From Acidimicrobiia bacterium (GTDB lineage: Bacteria > Actinomycetota > Acidimicrobiia > Spongiisociales > UBA5794), in assembly GCA_030065575.1 (NCBI GenBank), contig JASJDZ010000014.1:1-60054 (forward strand): a stretch of DNA of 60,054 bases. Direction: 5' to 3'. The notes beneath the pieces are model-generated. The model did no database searches, was not told where the DNA came from, and worked only from the letters and a program-made list of their open reading frames with translations. The translations under genes and the position numbers were made by a program. Of the stretch, positions 15,992 to 24,592 are shown in pieces (positions within the stretch are counted from its first letter, which is position 1; each line of letters begins with the position of its first letter).

Positions 15992-17961
15992 CAGTCCAAC
16001 ATAGCGTCACGACCAGAGGACATCTCCTGGAGGAAGCGACCGGCTCGTTGCGGGTCCGATGTCCGCAGCAACCGCGGCAGAGATCGGAGAATCCGCTGTC
16101 CGTATCGCATCGCAGTGAGCCTCCGATCGAGAATCGCGATCATCCCATGATCGCCCTCGTTGCGAATCAGCCGCCCCGAGCCCTGGGCCAGCATGACCGT
16201 GGCGTGGGGAAGGTCGACCTCGTCGAAGGGGCTTCCCCCTCGGGCAGACACCACGTCGCGGCGAGCTTGCAGCAGCGGGTCGTCCGGGCGCGGAAACGGT
16301 ATCCGATCGATGATGACCAACGACAGGGATGGGCCGGGAACATCGATCCCCTCCCAATAGCCCATGGTTGCCACGAGCGTTGCCGTCTCCTTGTCGCTGA
16401 ACGCGGCGATGAGCTGACGTTTTGGTAGCTGGCCCTGCACGAGCACATCAAACGGGACATCGCCGAGGACCGCTGCTGCTCGCTCCATCATCCGATAGCT
16501 GGTGGTGAGAACCAACGCCCGGCCACCGGCAGCTTCCGTGAGAGACCGGATCTCAGCCGCAGCCGCGTCCGGCCACTCCGGCTGACGAGGATCGGGCAGA
16601 CCGGCAGCTACGTAGAGCAGGCCCTGGCGGGCATAGTCAAACCCTCCCTCTACCCGCAACCCCGCATAGGTGCGGGACAGCGGCGCTTCGACATCGAGGG
16701 CCGCTGGATCTTCTTCAATCGGTTCAGCTACCAGCCCGAGCCGGCGGGCGAGCGGGGTAAACGATCCCCCAGTTGTGAGGGTGGCGCTGGTGAGGATCAC
16801 CGGTAGGTGCACCAGCAGATTGGCTGCAATCGGGAAGTCGACGTTGATCGGGGCAACTCGCACAACGCGCCGAGCGGGTTCCGCCCAGGCCACGTGTCCG
16901 GCCGGAAGGTCGAGCGCCATCCCGAAGTCGGCCTGCACGTGCCCACCCTGGGAACGCGCCCTGGCCACGGCACCGGCGAGCTGATCCCCCTCCTCCACCT
17001 TGGGGAGAGCCTTGACCACCGCCGCAACGGCTCGAATCCCGCTGAGAATTGCCTCACCGAGCGGACCCTGGCTGGGAACGAGCCGAGCCTCCTCCAGTTG
17101 CTCGATGACACCGGCGAGTCGGGATGCTGAGGTGCGTACCGCCCCGATCAGTTCATCGCGCCGTTCCGGGCCCAGAAGGCGCTGCGAGTTGTTGGCGAAT
17201 GAGACAAGCCGTCCCCCGCTGACGTCGACCCCGAACGCTGCTGTCGAAGCGGCTTCCAGCTTGTGCGCTTCATCGAAGATCACGAGGTCGTGGTCGGGAA
17301 GGATCCGGCGTCCTGAGGCCAGGTGCAGCGCGTATAGATGGTGATTGGTGATGACGATCTGCGCATCACGTGCCCGGTCCAGCGCCTCTTCCGCAAAGCA
17401 GGCGGATGCTTGCGGGCAGAGCTTCTTGCCCGGGCACTCCATCCCCGAGACGGATACCCGACGCCACTGGTCATCCGGCATCACCTCGGGAAGATCGTCC
17501 TGGTCGCCGTTGCCACCACCACGCACCCAGTCGACCAGGGCATCGAGGTCGGCGTCGCCATCGTCGAAGAGTTGTGTCACCGACCCGTCTAGCCCGGGAC
17601 CGTATCGCTCAACGAGCTTCGCCATGCAAACGTAGGACTGGCGGCCCTTGATGACTGACCAGGTGACGGGAACAGGGAGATTCTCAGCGAGGAAGGGCAA
17701 TTCCGAATCGGCAAGCTGGTTCTGCAGCGACTTGGTCGCCGTCGCAACTACAACTCGCCGCCCGGACAGAACAGCAGGGACCAAGTAGGCAAGCGACTTG
17801 CCGGTTCCGGTCCCGGCCTCGACAACGAGGTGGCGCTCGCCGGCAATAGCTTCCGCAACTGCCTTGACCATCTGCGCCTGCCCCTCCCTTTCGGCACCTT
17901 CCGGCATGGCCATGAGGACGTCGGAAAGGGCATCGAGCGAATCGGCGACCAGATTCTCCAT
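15991..17961 (-). CDS. DinG/XPD-like ATP-dependent DNA helicase
   Basis: 656 residues. Walker A is EAGTGTGKSLAYL near residue 47-55, the DEAH box is IFDEAHKLE, and the C-terminal motif VI region reads LAQGSGRLIR. Four cysteines placed for a 4Fe-4S cluster are C112, C176, C182 and C188, as in the XPD/DinG iron-sulphur helicases. Members unwind forked DNA, D-loops and R-loops, 5' to 3'. No exonuclease domain is fused, unlike Firmicute DinG. The start is preceded by TACCGT with 6 nt spacing (leaderless). It heads a two-gene transcript with glycerate kinase. Confidence 0.92.
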   Translation of the reverse strand: MENLVADSLDALSDVLMAMPEGAEREGQAQMVKAVAEAIAGERHLVVEAGTGTGKSLAYLVPAVLSGRRVVVATATKSLQNQLADSELPFLAENLPVPVTWSVIKGRQSYVCMAKLVERYGPGLDGSVTQLFDDGDADLDALVDWVRGGGNGDQDDLPEVMPDDQWRRVSVSGMECPGKKLCPQASACFAEEALDRARDAQIVITNHHLYALHLASGRRILPDHDLVIFDEAHKLEAASTAAFGVDVSGGRLVSFANNSQRLLGPERRDELIGAVRTSASRLAGVIEQLEEARLVPSQGPLGEAILSGIRAVAAVVKALPKVEEGDQLAGAVARARSQGGHVQADFGMALDLPAGHVAWAEPARRVVRVAPINVDFPIAANLLVHLPVILTSATLTTGGSFTPLARRLGLVAEPIEEDPAALDVEAPLSRTYAGLRVEGGFDYARQGLLYVAAGLPDPRQPEWPDAAAAEIRSLTEAAGGRALVLTTSYRMMERAAAVLGDVPFDVLVQGQLPKRQLIAAFSDKETATLVATMGYWEGIDVPGPSLSLVIIDRIPFPRPDDPLLQARRDVVSARGGSPFDEVDLPHATVMLAQGSGRLIRNEGDHGMIAILDRRLTAMRYGQRILRSLPRLLRTSDPQRAGRFLQEMSSGRDAMLD

Positions 17962-17967
17962 CCGAAC

Positions 17968-17973
17968 ACGGTA
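17968..17973 (-). promoter_or_regulatory. Leaderless -10 element for the DinG-like gene
   Basis: TACCGT on the minus strand with 6 nt before the ATG, matching the TAnnnT pattern and spacing seen at other genes in this window. Confidence 0.5.
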
Positions 17974-17979
17974 ACCGGC

Positions 17980-19335
17980 TCAGCGCAGCGGGCCATCCTC
18001 AGTGGGGAGGATGAAACCGACTTCGGCACCGCCGGAGGAGTCTCCAACGAAGACTTCCCCGCCATGATCCTCGGCAACCTTGGCGACGATCGAGAGACCA
18101 AGCCCCGACCCCGGTGTGGCCCGATCCCGTGTTGCGCGGTAGAAGCGGTCGAAGACGTGCGGCCGGTCGGCGGGGGCGATGCCGGGCCCGCGATCTGCCA
18201 CGGTCACTCGACCTTCCTTCACCGTTACCGCAATAGGTTCGTCCACCGGGCCCCACTTCGCTGCGTTGTCGAGGAGGTTGGCGACGGCGCGCTCGATTTG
18301 AGCAACGTTGCCGCGTACGACCGTGCCGTCAACGGAAACGTCGATTGCCCGCCCGGTACGGCGCCGGTACTTGTCGGCCATCCGCTCCACCAGGTCACCC
18401 ATCACGACCTCCTCGACATGGGCATCATCGGGCGGGGGCGCAGCAGCGAGATCAACCAGTTCGGTGACCAGCCCGCTCAGCTCCTGGATCTCGGATTCCA
18501 TGTCGGCGATCATCTGGGACCGCTCGTCCGGGCTTATGTTCTCTGCTCTGCCCAGCAACTCGACGTTGGTGCGAATCGCCGTCAGCGGAGTGCGCAGCTC
18601 GTGGCCGGCGTCATGGACCAGTCGGCGCTGCTGCTGCCGGGAGCTCTCGAGAGCTGCGAGCATCGCGTTGAAGCTTTGCGCCAGCCTCCCAATCTCGTCA
18701 TCTCGATCCACGTCGATACGAGAGGCAAGCTCTTGCGTCTCGGCAACATGCTCGGCCGCGGCGGCGAGCTGTCCGATGGGGCGTGCCGCCCCCCGAGCAA
18801 TGAAGTAGCCGATCACCCCGGCGAGGACGACGCCGATCACGGCGGCAAACCGGAGGACCTGAGCAAGACCCTCCAGGCTTCCGTCAACTTCGTCGAGGGA
18901 GCGGGCTACCTGCACCGTGCCGGAGGAGATCTGTGCTGTCAGCATCCGGAGGTTTTCGTCACCGTCGCCTACGGTGCGGAACACAAACGGCACCTCTCCG
19001 GCGATGACTCTTTCCTCCTCCGGTCCGAGCGGCAGGTTGCCACCGACCTCAATGCGCGAGCCGTCATTGATGAAGAACCGCCAGTAGATGGCGTCGAAGC
19101 CGCGCCTGCCGCGCTCGAAGGGACTGCGGGAAGAGTCGTCAAACGGGCTCAATGCTGCAACGAGCTCGACGATGTTGCCGGCCCGCTCGAGTTTCTCAAC
19201 TCGCTCGTTGAGGCTCTGATCTACCTCCGCGATCAGCTCGCTCCTGGTCGCGTTGAACGTGACCAGTGCGGCGACAGCAAAGGCAATCGCCACTGCCGTC
19301 GCCGAGATCAACGCAATCCGGACCCGCAGGCTCAC
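17980..19335 (-). CDS. Sensor histidine kinase, MprB-like
   Basis: 451 residues from a GTG. It has an N-terminal membrane segment (~7-29), an extracytoplasmic domain (~30-155), a second membrane segment (~158-180), HAMP (GAARPIGQLAAAAEHVAE), HisKA with H245 in GHELRTPLTAIRTNVELL, and HATPase (NLLDNAAKWG, DRGPGI, GSGLGLSIV). The start codon follows the response regulator stop directly (TGAGTG), so the two are coupled. The closest functional models are the actinobacterial envelope-stress kinases MprB and TcrY, but the stimulus cannot be read from the sequence. Confidence 0.92.
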   Translation of the reverse strand: MSLRVRIALISATAVAIAFAVAALVTFNATRSELIAEVDQSLNERVEKLERAGNIVELVAALSPFDDSSRSPFERGRRGFDAIYWRFFINDGSRIEVGGNLPLGPEEERVIAGEVPFVFRTVGDGDENLRMLTAQISSGTVQVARSLDEVDGSLEGLAQVLRFAAVIGVVLAGVIGYFIARGAARPIGQLAAAAEHVAETQELASRIDVDRDDEIGRLAQSFNAMLAALESSRQQQRRLVHDAGHELRTPLTAIRTNVELLGRAENISPDERSQMIADMESEIQELSGLVTELVDLAAAPPPDDAHVEEVVMGDLVERMADKYRRRTGRAIDVSVDGTVVRGNVAQIERAVANLLDNAAKWGPVDEPIAVTVKEGRVTVADRGPGIAPADRPHVFDRFYRATRDRATPGSGLGLSIVAKVAEDHGGEVFVGDSSGGAEVGFILPTEDGPLR

Positions 19336-20025
19336 TCATCCCTCCCGAATCACATAGCCGACGCCGCGCACTGTCTGAATGAGGCGCGGCGAATCGTCCT
19401 CTTCGGTCTTGCGGCGCAGATAGCCGATGTACACGTCGAGCGAGTTGGACGAGGTGGCGAAGTCGTATCCCCAGATCCGGTCGTAGATGGTGTCTCGATC
19501 GATCACGATGCCCGCGTTGCTCATGAGCAGCTCGAGCAGGTCGAACTCGGTCTTGGTGAGGGAAATCGGATTGCCGTGTCGTGTGACGGTACGGGCAGCC
19601 GTGTCCATCACCAGGTCTCCGACCCTCAGCACCTCGGCGATGGTGCCACCAGACCGACGCAGGAGCGCGCGCAACCGGGCAAGTAGCTCCTCGAGGGCAA
19701 ACGGCTTGACCAGGTAGTCGTCGGCGCCGGCGTCGAGGCCGGCAACCCGGTCACTCACCTCCGTGCGTGCCGTGAGGATCAGGATCGGCGTCGTATCGCC
19801 ACGGGCTCGGATCCTTCTGCAGGTTTCCAGACCATCAACGATGGGCATCATCACGTCGAGAACGATCGCCTCGATGTTGTCGTTAAGAACGATAGAGAGA
19901 GCCTCAGCACCATCCCGGGCGGTCACCACGTCGTAGCCTTCAAACGAGAGCGCACGCTCAACAGCGCGCCGTACCGCTCCATCATCTTCGACAACCAGTA
20001 CACGTTGCCCGGTCGCTTCTGCCAT
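19336..20025 (-). CDS. OmpR-family response regulator, MprA-like
   Basis: 229 residues from ATG 20025, chosen for AAGGAG six nt upstream. The receiver domain has the acidic pair EDD near residue 14, phospho-acceptor D57 in VLDVMMP, T/S and K (ILTAR, YLVKPF), and a C-terminal OmpR winged helix ([17 protein letters not shown], then VYIGYLRRK and RGVGYVIRE). It is transcribed first, with the cognate kinase immediately downstream. Confidence 0.95.
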   Translation of the reverse strand: MAEATGQRVLVVEDDGAVRRAVERALSFEGYDVVTARDGAEALSIVLNDNIEAIVLDVMMPIVDGLETCRRIRARGDTTPILILTARTEVSDRVAGLDAGADDYLVKPFALEELLARLRALLRRSGGTIAEVLRVGDLVMDTAARTVTRHGNPISLTKTEFDLLELLMSNAGIVIDRDTIYDRIWGYDFATSSNSLDVYIGYLRRKTEEDDSPRLIQTVRGVGYVIREG

Positions 20026-20100
20026 CCATCGCTCCTTGCCGACCGTGACAGGTTTAGCAGGCCGAGATGAGAACAACATGAAAGGCCGGCACTGAGGAGC

Positions 20101-20120
20101 CCCCGGGAGCGATACCGGGG
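20101..20120. other. Short GC hairpin between the Zn-binding gene and the response regulator
   Basis: CCCCGG and CCGGGG arms separated by 8 nt, in the 122-base gap downstream of the small Zn-binding gene. It could be a weak terminator; there is no T-tract. Confidence 0.3.
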
Positions 20121-20147
20121 TTAAGAACGTCTCAAGACTTCAGCGGC

Positions 20148-20348
20148 TCAGCTCTCGGCCGATTCGACGAAGCGTCCCCGCACCCGGGGATAGCGCTTGG
20201 GAGCGTGGATGTGACAGAAGTCCTTGCTGTTGTAGCGGGAGATGAGGGTCTCACAACCCATTTCAGCGCACACTCGGTCCGAAGCGTATTGCTTCGGTCG
20301 CCGCGAGCGAGGCCGAATGGAACGACCCTTGATGGTGTCACTTCTCAT
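20148..20348 (-). CDS. Small protein with a Cys/His zinc-binding motif
   Basis: 66 residues from ATG 20348, which follows GTGGAG closely. The N-terminal third is basic (SIRPRSRRPK), followed by RVCAEMGCETLISRYN and DFCHIH: three Cys and two His that could ligate one zinc ion. I recall similar short C-x4-C ... YN ... C-x2-H proteins in actinobacterial genomes, but no function is known to me. Its size and basic charge would suit binding to nucleic acid or a partner protein. It is divergent from zwf, with a palindrome (20365-20379) between them. Confidence 0.7.
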   Translation of the reverse strand: MRSDTIKGRSIRPRSRRPKQYASDRVCAEMGCETLISRYNSKDFCHIHAPKRYPRVRGRFVESAES

Positions 20349-20364
20349 GTCTCCACTTTCATCG

Positions 20365-20379
20365 GCACAACTGTTGTGC
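20365..20379. promoter_or_regulatory. Palindrome, possible operator
   Basis: GCACAA-CTG-TTGTGC, a perfect 6+6 bp dyad with a 3-nt centre, 17 nt upstream of the small Zn-binding gene and 123 nt upstream of zwf. It may be a protein-binding site for the divergent promoters. Confidence 0.35.
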
Positions 20380-20489
20380 GCCCTAAGCAAGAAACCAGGT
20401 TTCCTTAAGAATCCCGGCCCCGCCCGCCGGACCGATATCTAGTCAGCGGCCAAGCCGGCCGGGCGTATGGCGCTCCCGAGCCGGCGCAA

Positions 20490-20495
20490 TACAAT
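20490..20495 (+). promoter_or_regulatory. Leaderless -10 element for zwf
   Basis: TACAAT, five of six matches to TATAAT, with 6 nt before the zwf ATG and no Shine-Dalgarno sequence in between. Confidence 0.6.
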
Positions 20496-20501
20496 CCGCC
20501 C

Positions 20502-22007
20502 ATGACCGAGCCACATCTGTTCGTAATCCACGGGGCTACGGGTGACCTCTCCCGGCGCAAGCTCTTGCCATCGATGTACCGGATCATGGCGGAGGCGGGA
20601 ATAACCGATCAGTCGATCCTGCTCGGTGTTTCCTCGAAGGACCTCGACGACGACGACTACCGCGATTTTGCCCGCAAGTCGTTGGCCGATGCAGGCGTCG
20701 ACGACTACGAGCCCTGGTGCGATGAGCGGGTGTATTTCCAGAGGATCGAACGTGGTGCCGAGGACCTGAGTCCGCTGGCCGACAAGATCGCCGCGATCGA
20801 GGCCAGGCATCAACTCCCCGGCAATCGGATCTTCTACCTTGCCCTGCCCCCGACGGCATTCCCCCGAATGATTACCGGGCTCAGTGACGCCGGCCTGAAC
20901 GAGAGCCCGGGGTGGACCCGCCTCGTGATTGAGAAGCCATTCGGTCGCGATCTCGCCTCGGCACATGAGCTGAACGAACTGGTCCACAGCCATTTCGACG
21001 AGACACAGGTCTATCGAATCGATCACTACCTGGGCAAGGAGACCGTGCGCAACTTGCTGGCCTTCCGCTTCGCCAACATGCTCTTCGAGTCAAACTGGAA
21101 TCGTGATCGGGTGGATGCCATCGAGATCAACGTTGCCGAATCCCTGGGGATCGGCAGCCGCGCTGCCTATTACGACGGCGCCGGGGTCGTGCGCGACATG
21201 CTACAGAACCATCTCACTCAGCTCCTCGCCCTCGTGGCGATGGAGGCCCCGAATTCCTTTGAGGCCGAGGCAATCCGCGACGCCAAGGTGCAGCTGCTCG
21301 AAGCCGTGCGCGACATCGACCTGGATGAGCTGACCCTCGGTCAGTACGGTCCCGGAGAGGCCGATGGTGTACCGGTGCCCGGCTACCGCGACGAGCCGGA
21401 TGTACCCGGGGACTCGACTACCCCCACCTACATCAGCGTGCGCATCGACGTTGACAACTGGCGTTGGGAGGGTGTGCCGTTCTACCTGCGGACCGGGAAG
21501 CGCATGCCGGCGAAGAGCTCGCAGATCGTCGTCCGATTCCGTCCTCCACCCATTTGCGTCTTCCATGGCAAAAGAGACAAGTGCGCCCAGCATCAGAACG
21601 TCATCAGGCTGATCCTGCAACCCAACGAGGGCTTCGATGTGCACTTCGATGTCAAGTCGCCGGGGGACTCGCTCCAACTGGTCGAGAAGAAGCTGCGGTT
21701 CACCTATGCCGACGAATTCGACCGGCTGCCCGACGCGTACCAGACGCTCATCTTCGACATAATGCAGGGAGATCAGACCCTGTTCGTCCGCGCCGACGAG
21801 GTGGAGGCATCCTGGCGTCTCTTTGACCCGGTCATCGCAGCGGCGGGTAGTGGGCATCCACTGGACAACTATGAGGCGGGAACTTGGGGGCCACCGCGGC
21901 GGCACACTCCAATTCAGTGGGCAGAGGGCCCGATCCGGGGAGAGACCCTAACCAGCCCGCAGGCGGCTATTCCTCAGACGACTCCTCCTGATCACGAAGG
22001 TCGATGA
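20502..22007 (+). CDS. zwf: Glucose-6-phosphate 1-dehydrogenase
   Basis: 501 residues, full family length. N-terminal Rossmann motif HGATGDLSRRKLLPSMY; the substrate-binding/catalytic signature RIDHYLGKETVRNLLAFRFAN is intact; C-terminal AYQTLIFDIMQGDQTLF and RADEVEASW are typical. It oxidises glucose 6-phosphate to 6-phosphogluconolactone, making NADPH at the entrance of the oxidative pentose phosphate pathway. No pgl, gnd or opcA gene is nearby. Its last 41 bases overlap, in convergent orientation, the small gene at 21967-22215; the overlapping codons lie in a low-complexity tail. Confidence 0.96.
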   Translation: MTEPHLFVIHGATGDLSRRKLLPSMYRIMAEAGITDQSILLGVSSKDLDDDDYRDFARKSLADAGVDDYEPWCDERVYFQRIERGAEDLSPLADKIAAIEARHQLPGNRIFYLALPPTAFPRMITGLSDAGLNESPGWTRLVIEKPFGRDLASAHELNELVHSHFDETQVYRIDHYLGKETVRNLLAFRFANMLFESNWNRDRVDAIEINVAESLGIGSRAAYYDGAGVVRDMLQNHLTQLLALVAMEAPNSFEAEAIRDAKVQLLEAVRDIDLDELTLGQYGPGEADGVPVPGYRDEPDVPGDSTTPTYISVRIDVDNWRWEGVPFYLRTGKRMPAKSSQIVVRFRPPPICVFHGKRDKCAQHQNVIRLILQPNEGFDVHFDVKSPGDSLQLVEKKLRFTYADEFDRLPDAYQTLIFDIMQGDQTLFVRADEVEASWRLFDPVIAAAGSGHPLDNYEAGTWGPPRRHTPIQWAEGPIRGETLTSPQAAIPQTTPPDHEGR

Positions 22008-22215
22008 CGATGTTGGTGCGCTCCTCGGTTGACAACGTCTCGGCCCCGCTGGGGAGGTTTGCCGTCCTGCGTTGATAGCGGGTCAGGCCCGGGTTGAGAA
22101 CCTCCGGCGCGTCCGTGCTCTCATCCACGGCCGTGTCACGCCGGGTAGCCGCCGCGATGCGGTCGGCAAAGCCGGTTGTTTTTTCGCTCTTTCCACCGGA
22201 GCGACGACGCGCCAT
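21967..22215 (-). CDS. Small charged protein of unknown function
   Basis: 82 residues from ATG 22215, with GGAGG at 7-nt spacing upstream, which is the best reason to believe it is expressed. It is basic at the N-terminus (MARRRSGGKSEK) and acidic at the C-terminus (DLRDQEESSEE), with a central LNPGLTRYQRRTANLPSG. No cysteines, membrane segment or recognised domain. It overlaps the zwf 3' end convergently. I do not recognise it. Confidence 0.55.
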   Translation of the reverse strand: MARRRSGGKSEKTTGFADRIAAATRRDTAVDESTDAPEVLNPGLTRYQRRTANLPSGAETLSTEERTNIVIDLRDQEESSEE

Positions 22216-22290
22216 TTGCGAACCTCCGAGTTCCTACCCACAAGACTACCCACCCGAACGCCCACCGCTGACCGCAAGTGGTGAAGAGTC

Positions 22291-23103
22291 TCAGAACCGG
22301 TCTCGCACCGGCGGCATCGGGATTCGCACGGGCTCGTCCGCAGCGCGCACGCCTGCGTACCACTCGTGTAGCTCGTGATCGCCGCCGCGATGCTCGGCAA
22401 GGGCGAGCCGGTAGCCCTCCTCGGCTGCGAGCACCGGTTCGGCGCGGTCACCCACAGTACGGGCCAGGCCGTCGATTGCGATGCCCCACCCGCGCAGGAT
22501 GAATAGGTTCTGTGGGCTCACCCGGAATCCCTTGAGGAAGACCTCGCTGGCGTCGAGATACGCTGCCGCAGCCTGCTCGGCCTCGAGGCGATGGGCTCGC
22601 TCGAGGTGTGCCCACGCCCTACCCACGTAGGTGTCGATCACGCCCTTCTTGGCCTCCGATGCCGTCGCAAAGCTCACCGCGGCCTGTTCCAGCAGGCTGA
22701 TTGCGGCCGGCGTATCGGCCAGCATGGCCCTCTTCATGGCGATCTCCCCCACCATCAGGTTGGCGGCGAAGCTACCCGGTCGCAGCTTCACGGCGTCGTT
22801 TGCCTTCTCAGCTGCCTCCGCCAGCAGGTTGTCGGCGAACAGACCGGCAACTCTGGCTTGCAGGATGAGGTCGTCGGCTTCGCTGAGGAAGACGTCGTGG
22901 GTCATCTTGCTCGAGGACAGCGCAGCCTCGGCATCGATCTGGACGACCGGCTGGTCCTCAACCCCCGGTAGCTGCGTCAGTGGTTGCTCCGGGGGACGGG
23001 CCGTGCGGTCGGCCACTCGACGCGGCAGGACCTGGGTGAAGAAGAACCAGCCGAGGCCGACCACAACGGTGGTGATGAGACTGCCGAGCAGCCAATCTCC
23101 CAT
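22291..23103 (-). CDS. Membrane-anchored TPR-like protein
   Basis: 270 residues; AGGAGG lies 7 nt before the ATG. One N-terminal membrane segment (WLLGSLITTVVVGLGWFFFTQ, split here as residues ~4-24) is followed by a helical repeat region (about 75-250) rich in Ala/Leu pairs such as ADNLLAEAAEKANDAVKLRPGSFAA and AWAHLERAHRLEAEQ, which reads as TPR-like helices. The soluble part carries no signal cleavage site and by the positive-inside rule is likely cytoplasmic. Function unknown; probably a protein-interaction scaffold at the membrane. Confidence 0.6.
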   Translation of the reverse strand: MGDWLLGSLITTVVVGLGWFFFTQVLPRRVADRTARPPEQPLTQLPGVEDQPVVQIDAEAALSSSKMTHDVFLSEADDLILQARVAGLFADNLLAEAAEKANDAVKLRPGSFAANLMVGEIAMKRAMLADTPAAISLLEQAAVSFATASEAKKGVIDTYVGRAWAHLERAHRLEAEQAAAAYLDASEVFLKGFRVSPQNLFILRGWGIAIDGLARTVGDRAEPVLAAEEGYRLALAEHRGGDHELHEWYAGVRAADEPVRIPMPPVRDRF

Positions 23104-23214
23104 TGACTCACCTCCTGGGCCTTACCGTAGTAAACGTCGAGCAATCCCTGCCTGTCCTTTAGGCAGATCCTCACCTCGAGTTCGTTGGTGAGTTGGATTA
23201 CCGCGCCGGTCGCG

Positions 23215-23220
23215 TAGTCT
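23215..23220 (+). promoter_or_regulatory. Leaderless -10 element for the M20 peptidase gene
   Basis: TAGTCT with 6 nt before the ATG at 23227; no Shine-Dalgarno sequence. Confidence 0.5.
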
Positions 23221-23226
23221 CGCCCC

Positions 23227-24576
23227 ATGCATGATGATCTGAGAGAGGCCGTCGATCGGTTGATGCCCGAGTTGCGACGTGACCTCGATTCGCTTGTTCG
23301 CATCCCATCCGTCAGCGCTCCCGGCTACGACCCGGGCGAAGTGCGCCGCAGCGCGGAATTCACCGCAGATCTCTATCGCAGAGCAGGCTTCACAGAGGTC
23401 CGGCTACTCGAGATCGAAGGCGCGCATCCTGCCGTGTTTGCGGAAATCCCCACACCACCGGGAGCCCCGACGGTTCTGCTGTATGCCCATCACGACGTGC
23501 AACCCCCCGGCCCGGACAGCGAGTGGGAAACGGCTCCCTTCGAGCCGTTCGAGCGGGACGGTCGCGTGTACGGGCGGGGAACCAGCGACGACAAGGCGGG
23601 CGTCATCGTTCACGCCGGTGCCATCCGGGCACTGCAGAGCCAGCCGCCCGTTGGCGTGAAAGTGATCGTCGAGGGTGAAGAGGAAGTCGGCTCGACACAC
23701 CTGGGTGACTTCTTGAATACCTATCACGAATTGCTGGCAGCAGACGCGATCGTGATTCACGACCTGGGCAATTGGGCGGTCGGCGTCCCAACCCTGACCA
23801 CGTCGCTGCGCGGCCTCGTCGATTGCACAGTTGAGGTTCGGACGCTGCTTCATGCCGTACACAGCGGAAGCTTCGGGGGTGCGATTCCCGATGCGATCAC
23901 AACACTGGCGCGGCTGCTGGCAACCCTGCATGAGGAGAACGGCGAGGTTGCGGTGGCCGGTCTCGACTCCTCCGACGACACCGACATCGATCTCACCGAA
24001 GCGGAACTGCGCGCCCAGGCAGGACCGGTCGACGGTCTGCAACTGATCGGGAGCGGCTCGGTCACGGCTCGGCTGTGGACCAAGCCGGCCATCTCAGTCC
24101 TGGCCATAGATGCTCCTCCAATCAGCGACGCAATCAACCAACTGGTGCCGGTAGCGCGAGCCAAGGTGAGCCTGCGCCTCTCCCCCGGCCAGGACCCGGC
24201 CGAGGCTCTGGCGGCGCTCACCAATCATCTCGAAAGCAACATCGATTGGGGAGCAGAAGTAACTGTGACCCCGGGGGCAATGGGAGAGTCCTTTTCGCTG
24301 ACAACGAGCGGCGAGGCGTTCGACATCTTCCGCGAGGCATTGAAGGAGGCCTACGGAACCAATCCCGTCGAGATGGGTGTTGGCGGATCCATCCCGTTCG
24401 TTGCCGACTTCTCCCACCGCTATCCCGAGGCAACGATCCTGCTCACGGGTGTCGCCGACCCAACCAGCCGGGCGCACGGGCCCAACGAGAGCCAGGATCT
24501 CGGCGACCTCCAGGCCGGCATTCTCGCCGAGGCTATTGCATTGCGCCTGCTGGGCGGCGCGGTCGCCACCGATTGA
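23227..24576 (+). CDS. M20-family metallopeptidase (dipeptidase-like)
   Basis: 449 residues. Zinc-site motifs appear in order: YAHHDVQPPG, GRGTSDDKAGV, and EGEEEVGS, with the catalytic Glu in EGEEE; the dimerisation lid holds HAVHSGSFGGAIPDA; the C-terminal zinc ligand region reads GPNESQDL. This is the M20A/dipeptidase arrangement of cytosolic carboxypeptidase or carnosinase-like enzymes, acting on di- or acyl-peptides. No signal peptide. The substrate is not predictable. The lipoprotein gene follows after 16 bases but has its own -10-like hexamer. Confidence 0.93.
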   Translation: MHDDLREAVDRLMPELRRDLDSLVRIPSVSAPGYDPGEVRRSAEFTADLYRRAGFTEVRLLEIEGAHPAVFAEIPTPPGAPTVLLYAHHDVQPPGPDSEWETAPFEPFERDGRVYGRGTSDDKAGVIVHAGAIRALQSQPPVGVKVIVEGEEEVGSTHLGDFLNTYHELLAADAIVIHDLGNWAVGVPTLTTSLRGLVDCTVEVRTLLHAVHSGSFGGAIPDAITTLARLLATLHEENGEVAVAGLDSSDDTDIDLTEAELRAQAGPVDGLQLIGSGSVTARLWTKPAISVLAIDAPPISDAINQLVPVARAKVSLRLSPGQDPAEALAALTNHLESNIDWGAEVTVTPGAMGESFSLTTSGEAFDIFREALKEAYGTNPVEMGVGGSIPFVADFSHRYPEATILLTGVADPTSRAHGPNESQDLGDLQAGILAEAIALRLLGGAVATD

Positions 24577-24579
24577 TCG

Positions 24580-24585
24580 TAGGCT
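24580..24585 (+). promoter_or_regulatory. Candidate leaderless -10 element for the lipoprotein gene
   Basis: TAGGCT with 7 nt before the ATG at 24593; no Shine-Dalgarno sequence is present. Confidence 0.4.
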
Positions 24586-24592
24586 CGTTCCG

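Noticed and set aside
17830-19686. A 618-codon open frame on the plus strand opposite the two-component system
   Set aside because: The minus-strand frames encode complete kinase and regulator domains with a coupled TGAGTG junction; the plus frame is Arg/His/Gly/Pro-rich with no domain pattern and is a GC-driven shadow.
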